From contig OY725504.1 of the NCBI GenBank assembly GCA_963281255.1, forward strand, positions 1,674,001 to 1,738,000: a stretch of DNA of 64,000 nucleotides, written 5' to 3'. This DNA comes from Aphrocallistes beatrix (taxonomy: Eukaryota > Porifera > Hexactinellida > Sceptrulophora > Aphrocallistidae). The position numbers and the translations under genes were made by a program. The notes under the pieces were generated by a model. It ran no database searches. It was not told the origin of the DNA and worked only from the letters and a program-made list of their open reading frames with translations. Of this stretch, positions 1 to 11,069 are shown piece by piece; within the stretch, counting starts at the first letter, position 1, and every line of letters begins with the position of its first letter.

Positions 1-1094
1 AACAAGAGTTTCACAGACTTCCCTAGAGAGATACTTTCTAATACGCCGGATGTTATAGATGTAGTAGAAGCAGGAGGAGGCAACTTTGCTGACCTGAGTA
101 GACATTGAGAGGGTATTGTCGAGCCAAGTTCCAAGATTCCGTACTTCTTTGGAAGAAGAGATTCTCGACTCACCAACAGAGATGCTAACAGTTTGAACCT
201 TAGATAGTTGTTGACGAGTCCCTATTATAAGGAACTCAGTCTTGGTATCATTGATAACAACTTGTTGGTGAGGAGCCAGGAACGGATCGCGGAGATGCAA
301 GATTGGATGGCAGAGAAAGCAGATTCTTCAGAAGAGATGGAACCGGGTTTAAAAGAAAGATAGACCTGAGTATCGTCGGCATAGCAGTGCATGTCGGGGA
401 GGTGGGACTTAATGAGGTCGAATAGAGGACTAGTATAGAGGCTAAAGAGAAGCGGACCAAGACAAGAACCCTGAGGAACTCCGTGTTGGACCGGGATATT
501 GGAGGAATTAGAACCCTTAATCGAGACGAATTGAGTCCTACCAGAGAGGTAAGATTTAAACCAAGACAGAGAAGAGCCGCAAATGCCGAAATGAGACTGG
601 AGACGGTTGAGTAAGATGGTATGGTCGACGGTGTCGAAGGCTGAGCTAAGATCAAGAAGAACCAGAAGGGATACGTGTTGGCGATTCAGGCTGAGGAGGA
701 TGTCGTTTGTGACCTTCAGGAGCGCAGTCTCCGTACTGTGGTGTTTACGATAGGCAGACTGCGTCCCGGGGAAGAGATGATGTAATGTAAGATGATTCAC
801 GACCTGGATAGAAGCGGCCCTCTCAGTGATCTTAGAAATGAAAGAAAGATTGCTAAGTGGACGATAGTTAGAGAAGATGGGATCAAGATTTGGTCTTTTA
901 AGTTTGGGCAAGATGATGGAGCGCTACCAGGGAGAAGGAAAATGACCAGTCCATTTACGATTTTCGTAAGGATGGGTGCTATGATGGGTAGAGATTATTT
1001 GACCAAGAATGCTGGGATAGGATCGAGGATGCAAGATTTATTAGGAGCAGAGGAAACAAGGGGAAAGATTTCTTCCTCAGATAATTCCTTGAAT
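1..1094 (-). pseudogene. Non-LTR retrotransposon (L2/CR1-like) reverse transcriptase relic
   Basis: Reading the minus strand, this is the reverse transcriptase of a LINE, which would copy element RNA into DNA at a nicked target. From 1090 down come the palm-upstream motifs (SCILDPIP, then FPSPW), then NYRPLSNLSFISK, FDTVDHTILL, GVPQGSCLGPLLF and the catalytic YADD box (about 375). The order and wording fit the L2/CR1/Rex1 group. It is broken: an in-frame TAG follows FPSPW (about 930), another stop lies near 995, and a frameshift near 245-255 moves the thumb-like region (TEFLIIGTRQQLSK) into another frame. That frame stays open to base 1, so the element continues beyond the window. No endonuclease domain is visible. 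Its 5' side stops abruptly at a GIE fragment. Identity is secure; the exact clade is not. Confidence 0.9.
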
Positions 1095-1255
1095 TGATTT
1101 TTCGTGCGATATCGATTATAACAGTAGGACAGACTTATTTAGAGGTGTTATTTCCTCTATAATTAATCAATGTGACCCCAGGCGCCTGCAGGGCGCCTCT
1201 GGCGGACACAAAGTGTCCGCCAGCCCCGCAGCGCAAGCAAGCGAAGCGAGCTTGT
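1095..1255 (+). mobile_element. GIE fragment (3' part)
   Basis: This is the last 160 bp of the GIE family: the block starting TGATTTTTCGTGCGAT, then GGCGGACACAAAGTGTCCGCC-type hairpins, then the end AAGCGAGCTTGT. It abuts the LINE relic directly at 1094/1095. Confidence 0.85.
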
Positions 1256-1499
1256 ATCCTATTAAGTGATAATTAAAATATTATGTTTTTCTTCAAAAGT
1301 TTAAGAATTACTAGACATGTCATCATATTGGTCACATTTGATAATTTGTTTAATAATATCCCAGGAATGACATGGGATCCATTCTATTTATAGCAGGACC
1401 TACATTTCTAAGGTTTCCCCGCCCAAAATGACTTAATCGGATAATCAAAATTCACAATACATTGATGGGTTAATAATTCGTAAACCTTTTAATTTAGAA
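1256..1499. other. No recognised feature
   Basis: AT-rich sequence with no convincing coding frame and no match that I noticed to the other repeats in the window. Confidence 0.5.
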
Positions 1500-1795
1500 G
1501 TACAAATCATACTATCGATTAATAGGAAGTAGTATATTGACTATCAAACATAATCAAATTTGAATGCATAGGTATTGACGGTTTGATAGAGACTCACCTG
1601 ACTAAAATATGCTTCCATAGCAACCCTGGAATGTAAAAACATTCCGTGAAAATAAGTCAAATTCTTCGTATCAAATTATTCACAGCTTAGTTCTATGTAC
1701 AAAACTTTATACTAAAAAACTAAGATGTGTTTCTAAACAGGCACTGAAATCACTAAATTTCTCATATGAATAACTTATTGCGCAATCATAGGATC
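1500..1795. repeat. FB1 foldback family, right-arm fragment
   Basis: Shares phrases with the right arms of the long palindromes at 9531-10684 and 33865-34944, such as AGGAAGTAGTATATT, AATTTGAATGCATAG, the ACATTCC motif and TTATTGCGCAATCAT. Only a partial arm is left. Confidence 0.6.
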
Positions 1796-1839
1796 TTGAT
1801 TTTCTTTACGCCAATCGACAAAATAATCTCAATCGATAC

Positions 1840-2149
1840 AGATATATATATGTATATATTTCTGAAACGAATTGATTGAAGAAACTGCCAAGCACAGAAT
1901 GCAGATTTTTGGCATGTGGGAGTCTTTTGGCTATGGCTCCACTAAGGTTATGAGCTCAGACGAAAATGTCGAAATATCATGGAATTATGAAGTCATTGTT
2001 GCACTTTTTATACTTAAATTGTGATGTCGATTAAAACAGTAGGATATACGTATTTCCAGATGTTATCTACCATATAATTAATCAATGTGAGCCTAGGTAC
2101 CCAAAGCGACCGCCCAGCTGTGCATCGCAAAAAAGCGAAGCGGCTTGTA
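1840..2149 (+). mobile_element. GIE copy, internally deleted
   Basis: Starts with a TA microsatellite and GAAACGAATTGATTGAAG, runs through the core to about 2010, then jumps to the 3' block and ends AAGCGAAGCGGCTTGT. About 200 bp of core are missing and the GC-rich hairpins are diverged, so this is an old copy. Confidence 0.85.
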
Positions 2150-2549
2150 ATTATTAAAATTTTGCGAAATCGCTCATATTTACGAACAAATTTATAATAA
2201 TGACTTTTTATTTTCAACACCTGAAATCGGTGTTCCTTATTTGATATTTCTTTTATCATCTAACATCACCACTCAACAAATTTACGGAACATTCAGACTA
2301 GGGCAAGTGAAAAAAGGATTATTTGGAAAAGCTATCTCCCTAAAGATCTTTTCAAGCGTGTCAGTGTAATGGCTTAATCATTCAAATTTTTATTTCCATA
2401 GCAACTGAGGATGCATAGACATGTATCAATTAAGATTGTCAGTTTTTGGGATTTAGGCCTTTCTATTGTTGTCCTATCAAAAAATCTAGCATTATAAATG
2501 TTGATAACGATGTTTAAAATGAGCAGCATTTTTCGTTCTGAAAAGAGCC
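2150..2549. other. No recognised feature
   Basis: AT-rich sequence. Short open frames here have no recognisable motifs. Confidence 0.4.
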
Positions 2550-2640
2550 TATTGAGCAATCACATAATGACATAACAACTTTTTGACAGCAGAATTGCAT
2601 GTCCTGATATGTTTATATATGGTAATAATATATTTCTAAA
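2550..2640. repeat. FB1 foldback fragment
   Basis: Contains the outer-arm motif of the FB1 palindromes: ATTGAGCAATCACATAATGAC, then GTTTATATATGGTAATAATA, diverged from 7100-7215 and 34735-34830. Confidence 0.45.
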
Positions 2641-2648
2641 GCCTAGAG

Positions 2649-3426
2649 CAGGGGTGCTCAAACTTTTAAATCTACGGGCCACTTTTAAAATTAGGCTCCG
2701 CCTTACGGGCCACAAATCATAGATCGCCTCTGGCTTTAGTTTAATCAATTTTCAAGCTATACATTTGTAGAGTATCTATAATTATTTATATATGGTGTTT
2801 AGAAAAAAACAATTATTATATGTGACGATTGAAGCTCGTCAATCTACTGTATATACACTGCCTGAACAAAAGTATTCGTACACCTCATAATTCCCCATAC
2901 AAATAGTTATAATACTGATTTATTTAGCGAGTCAAGGTATTTAATTGGTAAGAGATATATATGCTTAATTTAACTTCAAATTCGAATTCTCTATATTCTA
3001 ATTACTCACTCTTCAACTTGTTTACAAACTTTCAACTTGTTTACACTCTCACAAGGTTAAAAATTTTCAAACTGTGCCACTTCATACGACCAATGCCATC
3101 ATATACAATGGTGATCACTCGCGACATGTGGCATAGGAAAGCAAATGGTGAAAATACTTATTCTTGAGGAAGAGTAATTAATTTGAAAACATATAAAGTG
3201 AGTAATTTGAACGTGGAGAATTCGAATTTGAAGTCAAATTAAGTGTCTCTCTCACAAATTAAATATTCTTGAAACACTAAATAAATCAGTATTATAACTA
3301 TTTGTATGGGGAATTATGGGGTGTACGAATACTTTTGTTCAGGCAGTGTATATAAATAATGAAAACAAGCGAATTATCCGCGGGCCACAGCGAATGGTCT
3401 CGCGGGCCATAGTTTGAGTACCCTTG
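2649..3426. mobile_element. hAT-type MITE with 8-bp target duplication
   Basis: The ends are imperfect inverted repeats, CAGGGGTGCTCAAACT and (reverse complement) CAAGGGTACTCAAACT. They are flanked on both sides by GCCTAGAG (2641-2648 and 3427-3434), the 8-bp duplication expected of hAT insertions. The subterminal GCGGGCCACA motif is typical of such elements. It has no transposase and must have been moved in trans. A Tc1-type MITE is inserted inside it. Confidence 0.9.
2856..3348. mobile_element. Tc1/mariner-type MITE nested in the hAT MITE
   Basis: Long inverted repeats begin CACTGCCTGAACAAAAGTAT and are flanked by TA on both sides (2854-2855, 3349-3350). The arms extend about 80 bp with near-perfect pairing. 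It is non-coding and inserted after the surrounding hAT element. Confidence 0.9.
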
Positions 3427-3434
3427 GCCTAGAG

Positions 3435-4432
3435 TATACGTTTTTGATTTATTGATATAATTAAACTTTGAACCGTGTTAAAACTGCCCTATCTTTCAAG
3501 CCTTCTAGATAACATACAAGGCTGTGCATTTAGTAGGCCGTGAGTCAACTGAATTACACTTTGAATAAAATGAAAATCAAACCTAACGCATGCTCACTCT
3601 GGTAACTAGCATGAGGGATAAACGTGCGAACTTAACTGAACGTAAGTGTACGAAGTGAAACGCAACAAATAATCAGCAAAATTAGAACATATATTGATAA
3701 TACTAGACTATCGACTAATTAATAAATGATAAATAATCATCCACGAGATTTGAAAAAAGAGACAATCCTAAAGTAAGAGTGTACTCAATTGTCAAATATT
3801 AGCAAATATTGGATGAATATATTTAAATTGAATATAACATTTAGAAAAGTACTTCTTAATCAAATGATATAGACAAACACAGTACGTATATATTTACATA
3901 ATCTTAGCCAGGTTGAAGTCGTAATAGGGTTCGAGCCAGGGAAGCAAAATTCAATCGACCATATTCAACAAATACTTGTAATAATTGATGGGAATTAGAA
4001 TTCGACAACACAAACGTTTAGATCTGGAGCATATATAGACAAAGACAATTCCGATAGCTAATTTTTGAGATAATCAAGAAAGACCGTGACTAAATTAAAT
4101 AGTCAATTGACGTAATCACTTAATATTTCGATGGTTTGAACTTAAATTCCACCAATAGAAATCCAGTGTTGAATTTAACCGTTCAAGTTTATTGTCCGTA
4201 GACAAATTGCAGTATTACCTATTCACAATTAATAATTGGAAATCAACTGCTGCAATCAAAAAACTTTCCAATGGTATGGAATTCAATTTAGAAATAATTA
4301 AAACTAGAAATCACAACATAACCATATTAATAATTATTTCATCATAATACTTATAGAAGTGCTATTAACTTTGATGAATTTAAAAGACAAAATTAAGTCA
4401 TAATTATAGATCTATTATGTGTTTAATAATTA
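3435..4432. other. No recognised feature (about 1 kb)
   Basis: AT-rich DNA with stops in all frames. It may be unique intergenic or intronic sequence. I saw no terminal repeats, splice-framed open frames or RNA genes. Confidence 0.4.
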
Positions 4433-4540
4433 CAAGCTCGCTTCGCTTGCATGCGCTGCGCGGCTGGCGGACACTCCCTTCGGTCGCCTGGGATCACATT
4501 GGTTATTTATAAGGGAGATAACATCTCTAAATATGTCTGT
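4433..4540 (-). mobile_element. GIE fragment interrupted by a foldback
   Basis: Begins ACAAGCTCGCTTCGCTTGC (the GC-rich end in reverse) and keeps about 110 bp before an FB1 arm starts at CCATAGCC (4541). The first hairpin is shortened. Confidence 0.8.
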
Positions 4541-4715
4541 CCATAGCCTACTCTAATAATGCCTCACAGTAGACTGAAAATCATGGACTAGGGATGAAGT
4601 AGTAGCCGAATGGATTAATACACGATTAGCCTAAAATCGTTAACAATGTAGAATAGGCATTAAGAATGTATTACCAGCATATATAAACATGGTATCAAAG
4701 TACATATATCCGTTG
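4541..4715. repeat. FB1 foldback left arm running into the assembly gap
   Basis: Starts CCATAGCCTACTCT and follows the left arm of the palindrome at 33865 (GACTAGGGATG, ACCAGCATATATAAACATGG, CCATATCCGTTG-like end) until the run of Ns. Confidence 0.75.
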
Positions 4716-4915
4716 NNNNNNNNNNNNNNNNNNNNNNNNNNNNNNNNNNNNNNNNNNNNNNNNNNNNNNNNNNNNNNNNNNNNNNNNNNNNNNNNNNNNN
4801 NNNNNNNNNNNNNNNNNNNNNNNNNNNNNNNNNNNNNNNNNNNNNNNNNNNNNNNNNNNNNNNNNNNNNNNNNNNNNNNNNNNNNNNNNNNNNNNNNNNN
4901 NNNNNNNNNNNNNNN
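4716..4915. other. Assembly gap (200 N)
   Basis: A run of 200 undetermined bases. Its round length suggests a gap of unknown or nominal size. Open frames spanning it are artefacts. Confidence 0.98.
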
Positions 4916-6084
4916 AGCAATGTATACAGAAACTTTGAAGCACCCAACATGATTATTTTGGAAGTTCAAAGCATTTTTCTCCAAATTTCGGTCAAAGCCC
5001 CCCCATTTTGGTCCAAAAACAGATTCCTCCATATCTCGGGAAATATAGACCCAAATTCTTAGCTCTCAATTCCTAATATACTTTTCAAGACGGTATATAT
5101 CTGATTCTTGAATAATAAATGTACTACATGGAATGGAATGCTAAGTTTCAAATTTTTATCACGTGATGACGTAGCATTTTTCGAAAATCCTAACTTGAAA
5201 ACTAAAAGTCGTAGACTCTCGCTCTAACTTCCTAATATACTTTTTGGAATCTCTTTATTCATTCTAAACCGATGAATTATACATTGTACTGCAAAGGAAT
5301 ATGATTTACATTCCCTAATTGGTTCAAAATATTCGGGGTTAGAGACACAAGGTAATTCGTGAATTTTCAGTATAATTTTGCTATTTTCACCAAAATCTGT
5401 TGGAATACATCTAATTCATTAGTATATACACGCGATTAAATGTCCATGGATGCTTTTATTTTTCGTTAATAGCTCATTTTACATCGTTCTTACCACCAAA
5501 ACTTCAAATCCCTATATCTCGGGACTTTAAAATTCCAAAATTGACCGTCTTTCAAAAATTTTAACTCAAAATTGCTTTGAGATAGAGGTTTGAAAATTTC
5601 AAGAGTTGTTCCATATCATTAGGCGATGAGCGTAGGACCACTCGATTTTCGATATTTTATAAATTTGTGATTTTATTGCTGATTTCCAAAGAAAATCGGG
5701 CTTTTTTCGCCGTTTTTTGGCCCTTTTTTTTTCGGACACCGATAAAATTTAAAATTTTTAAAATTTTAACTTTCTTTTGGTCCTATGAAGTGGCAAATAT
5801 GATAGACTATCTATGAATAAATTTTCGAAGCATTTGATCCAAACATGTGCTTTAAAAAAATCACAGAGTGGAGGAGGGCTTACCATTAAGATGTGCTAGG
5901 GAAAAACGGAAAAAACCGACTTTGAGACGCTGTAATTCAAAAACTAGAAATGTGAACCAAAAACTGTTTGGCATGTCTCAATATTTTTTAATTGCACTAC
6001 CTGCCCACGCTTAACATCTTATATATCTCTATTCTTGATATATGTTGTAAGCCAAACCTATGGATTTTTCACGGGCGGTATCCT
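4916..6084. mobile_element. P1 element (TTAA-GGATACCGCC family), right-hand part
   Basis: Matches the right half of the complete copy at 24923-28180, minus the mariner inserted there: AGCAATGTATACAGAAA at the gap edge, the GTCGTAGACTCTCGCTC block, and the terminus GGGCGGTATCCTTAAA at 6069-6084. It is non-coding. The left part is lost in the gap or absent. Confidence 0.75.
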
Positions 6085-6375
6085 TAAAGGGTAAGGAAAT
6101 CCTCGATCGGTTTTATTTTAAAAATATTTACACTAATTTCATTGTTTTTCTTCGGAGATTCATGAATATTACTTCTAAAAATTTGATAATACAGTATAAT
6201 TCCTATTTTATAATCAATAATAGTATACTACGAGGCCACTAAAAATTATAAAATTTTTAATACCAGGTTAAAGATTAGTCCAAAAATCTATATTTTTACC
6301 TATTAATATTGCCATTGGTTAACAGGTTAACCGCCCTGGAGGAAACCAAAATAACTGATCCCTAAAATCGGTTAA
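6085..6375. repeat. Dispersed repeat R280, copy 1
   Basis: About 280 bp shared with 18093-18370 (GAAATCCTCGATCGGTT against GAAATCTTAGATCGGTT; TTACTTCTAAAAATT; AGGTTAAAGATTAGTCCAAA). Both copies have GGTTAACCG-type palindromes near their ends. Superfamily unknown. Confidence 0.6.
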
Positions 6376-6639
6376 CCAACCCCAGCCCTGCCCTCGACTA
6401 ACTTCCATGATAAATTTCTGGCTTTTGATTTAGCCTGGTACAATGATTACCCTTGGATAGAATACTCTTTGTCTAGACGAGAGGTTGTCTTTTGTTATGC
6501 CCGTCGTCTGTTCGCATTACTTAAAATCATAAAGTTTATACTAAAAGGTTTCCGTAACTGGAATAAAGGGTACGGACAAATGGTTTGCTCTCAGTTCTAA
6601 TAAAAGTATTAGACATAGGAATTCTCTATTAAATCATGA
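6376..6639. other. No recognised feature
   Basis: AT-rich sequence without recognisable motifs. Confidence 0.4.
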
Positions 6640-7215
6640 TTGAAAGAATATGAGGTAAATCTTTCTCATCCTACATCTATCGTTCATAGAATTTGAACTT
6701 AATCGATAAGCAATAGGCTACTTCCTATTCAGTAATAATTTATTTGTATGAATTAAATAAATACTAAGTAGTTTTGAGTTTGGGTTAATTTAAAGAAACA
6801 TATTATAAATTGATCCATAACTCAAAAACCATCGAATTAAGACATACTAATTATATTATTACTGAATAAGAGGTAGCCTATTGCCTATCGAAAAGTTCAA
6901 ATTTGAAAGCATAGATGACATAGTATTCACAATACAGAATCAATTAGAAACCAAAATAGTATTGCATATCAGCATTCCATTAAAAATTTCACATTTTTTA
7001 AAATGAATCCATCCTCGCTTGGTTTTACAAGAAAATTAAATGTTATTAATGCTTCTAAGTATGTTTAAAAACAGTAACTCAGAAATGAAAGATTTGGTAC
7101 AAAATATAGTTTATTGAGCATCATGATAATGACTAATCATGATTTTTTCAACGAATTTGCATACTTTAATACCATGTTTATATATACTTGTAATATATTC
7201 TTAAGGTCTATTATA
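6640..7215. repeat. Diverged FB1-type foldback
   Basis: An old palindrome centred near 6770-6800. The left arm has GCAATAGGCTACTTCCTATT and the right arm AGGTAGCCTATTGC. The right arm continues into the FB1 outer motif (TTATTGAGCATCATGATAATG, CATGTTTATATATACTTG). Pairing is patchier than in the copies at 9.5 and 33.9 kb. Confidence 0.6.
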
Positions 7216-7536
7216 CATGGATAATGCTGTTACGATATGTTGTATAAATATGTTCGATGGTCTTCTATTAATCCATGGTCAAGGTTAAGTTGGTGAATAT
7301 GCCTTATATAACTGCTGAAAAAAAATTGGAAACAAATTTTCACATATTTTCTATATATACGTATATGGTGACTTGGCTACAAAAATCTCAAAAATATGCT
7401 AGAAACAAGCTTTCAACTGTTGACATCGACTTTTTAGGAGTGTATATTCCAAATATCGTATTTTCGAAACGGTTGATAGATTATTTGTTTACTTTTGTTT
7501 ACAATTGATACAAAAGTAAACAAATTTCAAATAATC
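7216..7536. other. Short inverted repeat in otherwise featureless DNA
   Basis: No gene was recognised. TTATTTGTTTACTTTTGT pairs with ACAAAAGTAAACAAAT at about 7483-7535, a hairpin of roughly 20 bp next to a GIE end. Confidence 0.5.
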
Positions 7537-7614
7537 CAGGCGTCTGCGGGCGACTCTGAGAACATGAAATGTTCGCTAGCAACCCTACGCAAGTGAGCGA
7601 AGCGCGGTTGCAAC
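7537..7614 (+). mobile_element. GIE 3' end fragment, strongly diverged
   Basis: Only the GC-rich terminal block survives (AGGCGTCTGCGGGCGACTC, then AAGTGAGCGAAGCGCGGTT). Many substitutions mark it as an old copy. Confidence 0.7.
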
Positions 7615-7828
7615 CATGAAAATACGACAACACTATATTTCGAAGTACTTTCTTAAGTGGTTGTTGCGATTAGTCGGTGTCACAATTACACTGAATCGAC
7701 TCGACTGTAATATTAGGCAACATGGTCCCGTCCCGGAAATTAGGCAAGTTAATCAGTTTCTTTACCTATCAATTAACGAGTATACGATTGCATACAGCAA
7801 TGGTTGTCAACCCGTATGCAGCGGTACA

Positions 7829-8035
7829 TTAGTGCGCCTCAATCGGTGTTAGGTCTGTATCAGAATATTCGTCGTCCTTCGATAGTAAATTTGGTATTTT
7901 GTAATTCGAATTTTTAATATCAGAATTGTTCATTGGAACACAGTTAATGTCATCCATAATCGAGGGATATAAGGTTTTTCTTAATACAAAGCGTCGTTTA
8001 CCAGCAGTGTCTATAGGACTAAATGATAAAGTCAT
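7829..8035 (-). CDS. Small open frame, 68 codons, function unknown
   Basis: An ATG-to-stop frame on the minus strand whose product is polar and ends in an acidic stretch (SKDDEYSDTDLTPIEAH). It sits in sequence not assigned to any repeat, and its composition looks less random than neighbouring frames. No motif or family was recognised and no splice signal decides the matter. It could be an exon of the gene that contains the CCDC93 exon further right on the same strand, or chance. Confidence 0.2.
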   Translation of the reverse strand: MTLSFSPIDTAGKRRFVLRKTLYPSIMDDINCVPMNNSDIKNSNYKIPNLLSKDDEYSDTDLTPIEAH

Positions 8036-8119
8036 GTTGAGTCATTTTCACATATACTAATTAGCTAAATATTTTGGAATTAGGAATTGTGCGGGTCTTT
8101 GAGAACCAGGTTCACAAAT

Positions 8120-8686
8120 CCTTACTATTAAAACTCGGTTAATCTATATATATCCTTACTATTAAAACTCGATTAATGTATATATATATATCTGTAACGA
8201 ATTGATTGAAGAAACTGCAGGGCGCAGAAAGCTGATTTTTGGCATGTGGGAGTATTTTGGCTATGGCTCCAGTAAGTTCTGAGTTCAGAGCAAAATGTTG
8301 ACTCATCATGGAATTATGACGTCATTGTCACATTTTTAAAAGTTAAGCAATACAGTTATTCGAGATAACTCAGCCCTTATATGAGATAGAAGGCTGAAAG
8401 TTTAATAGAATCTGTATACTAACATGCCTCACATATGATGCAACTATCATCAAAAAATGATGACTCATCACTTTGTTAGGACGTCATCAGTACTCATCAA
8501 AAATTTTAAAATTGACAAATTTTGTGATTTTTCGAGTGATTTCGATTTTAAAACTAAGATGGACATGTTTAGAGATGATATCTCCCTTATAATTAACCAA
8601 TGTTACCCCCAGGCGACCGAAGGGAGCCTCCGGCGGACACTTAGTGTCCGCCAGCCGCGCAGCGCAAGCAAGCGAAGCGCGCTTGT
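8120..8686 (+). mobile_element. GIE full-length copy with duplicated 5' block
   Basis: Two successive 5' blocks (TCCTTACTATTAAAACTCG at 8122 and 8152), a short TA microsatellite, the core from CTGTAACGAATTGATTG (8189), then hairpins GGCGACCGAAGGGAGCC and GGCGGACAC/GTGTCCGCC, ending AGCGAAGCGCGCTTGT. A useful near-complete reference copy, of the GAA-loop subfamily. Confidence 0.9.
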
Positions 8687-9257
8687 ATATATATATATAT
8701 ATATATATATCCTTACTATTAAAACTCGATTATTGTATATGGGGAATTCCATGTCAAATCAACCAGTCATTTCACCACCATCAACCGATTTGTCTGAAAT
8801 TTGCTGTGCGAGATGCCACTGAAATGTCTTCACCTTTGTGAAAATCTCAGATCAATCGGTCATGTGGGTTTTGAGTTATGACGTCACAAATTTTTGAATT
8901 TTTGCTGTTTGACCAAGGATTTTCACAATGGTAAAATCACCATCCCATTTTAAACTCGAATAACTCGGAAAATATTCATCAAATTATTTCATAAATTGCA
9001 ATACTTATGTTTTACATATGGAGAATACGAAAAACAAGAGTAAATTAAGTTTTGAGTTCCTTTTCTTTGTGAAAACTGGAACTGAAACCAACTCCCGAAG
9101 CAAACCGGAACTATGACGTAACAAAAATGCATATTTTGGAAACTGTTTATTTTTTTATATTTACTGTTTATATTCATAATTCATTGTATAAAAAAGTTAA
9201 TTTGGTTTCCATATGTTCTCTTTGAATTATTCACATTTTTGTACCTGTAAACGCTTT
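8687..9257. other. TA tract, lone GIE 5' block and unassigned sequence
   Basis: A TA microsatellite (8687-8711) is followed by another GIE 5' block (8711-8740) and then about 500 bp of AT-rich sequence with no gene. The 5' block may belong to the GIE whose 3' part is at 10737, with the foldback between. Confidence 0.5.
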
Positions 9258-10736
9258 CTATATATAACTAAAAATTTTATGCCTTTTGTTAAAATATAAA
9301 ATTGACCTGACAACTCTCAATTTCTGCCATTTTGAAAATGCTTTTATGTCTTCCTCTTTAATATCACTCATTCTTACAACATTCTGCAATTGATATGTTC
9401 ATTCGGAATTATAAGTCTGTTGTATATTTGACCGCAGAGACAGACTAAACATAACCAGTGCAATGCTGTTGTTGCTATGTAATAGGAATGCAATAAATGT
9501 CACTAATGAATTGAAAAGTTAATTTTAGAGGACTAATATTTGCTAAACAATCCGATATTTAGTCCGACCATAGCACTCTGTATATAAAGGATTCCATCTA
9601 AATCTCAAAAATGGACCAGGGATGCGGTCGAAGATGGTTGATCAAATACATGATCTGCCAAAAATCATGAACAACGCAGAATAGAGCTTCGAAATGTATT
9701 ACCAGCGTATATAAATATGACGCCAAAGTATCCATAATCCGTTGTTAAAATTTCGATTAGTCATCATATGCTTGCACAATAGGTTATATTTGGGACACAT
9801 TTAGTGAATTTCAGAGGTTGTTTAAGGGCACTTCTAAGTGGTTGTTTTATTATAGTTTTTTTGTATAGAGCTGAGCTGTGAATGGGTTGATGCGAAAAGT
9901 GAATATTTTTCATGGAATGTTGCTACATTCCAGCGTTGCTATGGAAACGCAATTTGATCAGTTGAGGTCATATCTTGAAAACCGCAATAACTATGCATTC
10001 AAATTTGATCTTATTTGATAGCCAATAGACTATTTCCTATAAAGCCATAACATAATTTCCACGTCTAGATTCAATGGTTTACAAGTTATTAAACAAATTA
10101 CAAAATGTGACCAAAGTGATAAATAGTCTGATAACTCGCAAACCATTGAATCTAGACATGGAAATTATGTTATGGCTTTATAGGAAATAGTCTATTGGCT
10201 ATCAAATAAGATCAAATTTGAATGCATAGTTATTGCGGTTTTCAAGATATGATCTCAACTGATCAAAATGCGTTTCCATAACAACGCTGGAATGTAGCAA
10301 CATTCCATGAAAAATATTCACTTTTCGCATCAACCCATTCACAGCTCAGCTCTATACAAAAAAACTATAATAAAACAACCACTTAGAAGTGCCCTTAAAC
10401 AACCTCTGAAATTCACTAAATGTGTCCCAAATATAACCTATTGTGCAAGCATATGATGACTAATCGAAATTTTAACAACGGATATGGATACTTTGGCGTC
10501 ATATTTATATACGGTGGTAATACATTTCGAAGCTCTATTCTGCGTTGTTCATGATTTTTGGCAGATCATGTATTTGATCAACCATCTTCGACCGCATCCC
10601 TGGTCCATTTTTGAGATCTAAATGGAAGCCTTTATATACAGAGTGCTATGGTCAGACTAAATATCGGATTGTTTAGCAAATATTAGTCAGGTCAATTTTA
10701 TATTTTTACAAAAGGCATAAAATTTTGAGTTATACA
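9258..10736. repeat. FB1 foldback, long palindrome
   Basis: Near-perfect arms of about 560 bp run from 9531 inward and from 10684 inward around a roughly 35-bp centre near 10095-10130. Outer bases CTAATATTTGCTAAACAATC pair with GATTGTTTAGCAAATATTAG, and the arms carry CCATAGCACTCTGTATAT. A further outer pair, ATTTTATGCCTTTTGTT (9263) with ACAAAAGGCATAAAAT (10716), suggests the left arm gained about 220 bp. No coding frame survives. The right edge passes directly into GIE core. Confidence 0.85.
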
Positions 10737-11069
10737 TTTTTAAAAGTTAAGCAACACAGTTATTCGGGCATAACTCAGCCATTATAGGAGATAGAAGGCT
10801 GAAATTTTAATAGAATCTGTATACTAACATACCTCACATATGATACGACTTTCATCAAAAAATGATGAATCATCACTTTGTTATGACGTCATCATTAAAC
10901 AATTTGGTGTTTTTTCGAGTGATATCCATTTTAAAACTAAGATGGACATATTTAGAGATAATATCTCCCTTATAATTAACCAATCTCACTTCCAGGCGAC
11001 CGAAGGGAGCATCCGGCGGACACAAAGTGTCCGCCAGCCGCGCAGCGCTAGCAAGCGAAGCGCGCTTGT
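10737..11069 (+). mobile_element. GIE copy lacking its 5' half
   Basis: Begins inside the core (TTTTTAAAAGTTAAGCAACA) at the foldback edge and runs to the GC-rich end AGCGAAGCGCGCTTGTA. GAA-loop subfamily (GGCGACCGAAGGGAGC). Confidence 0.85.

Noticed and set aside
248-655. 135-codon minus frame and a 101-codon plus frame at 792-1097
   Set aside because: Shadows of the reverse transcriptase read in other frames; only the frame with YADD and GVPQGS shows family motifs.
4640-5032. Open frames crossing the N run
   Set aside because: Frame continuity across undetermined bases is meaningless.
8457-8841. Frames of 121 and 65 codons
   Set aside because: They read through GIE core, hairpins and TA tract; the same frames occur in other GIE copies with stops at random places.
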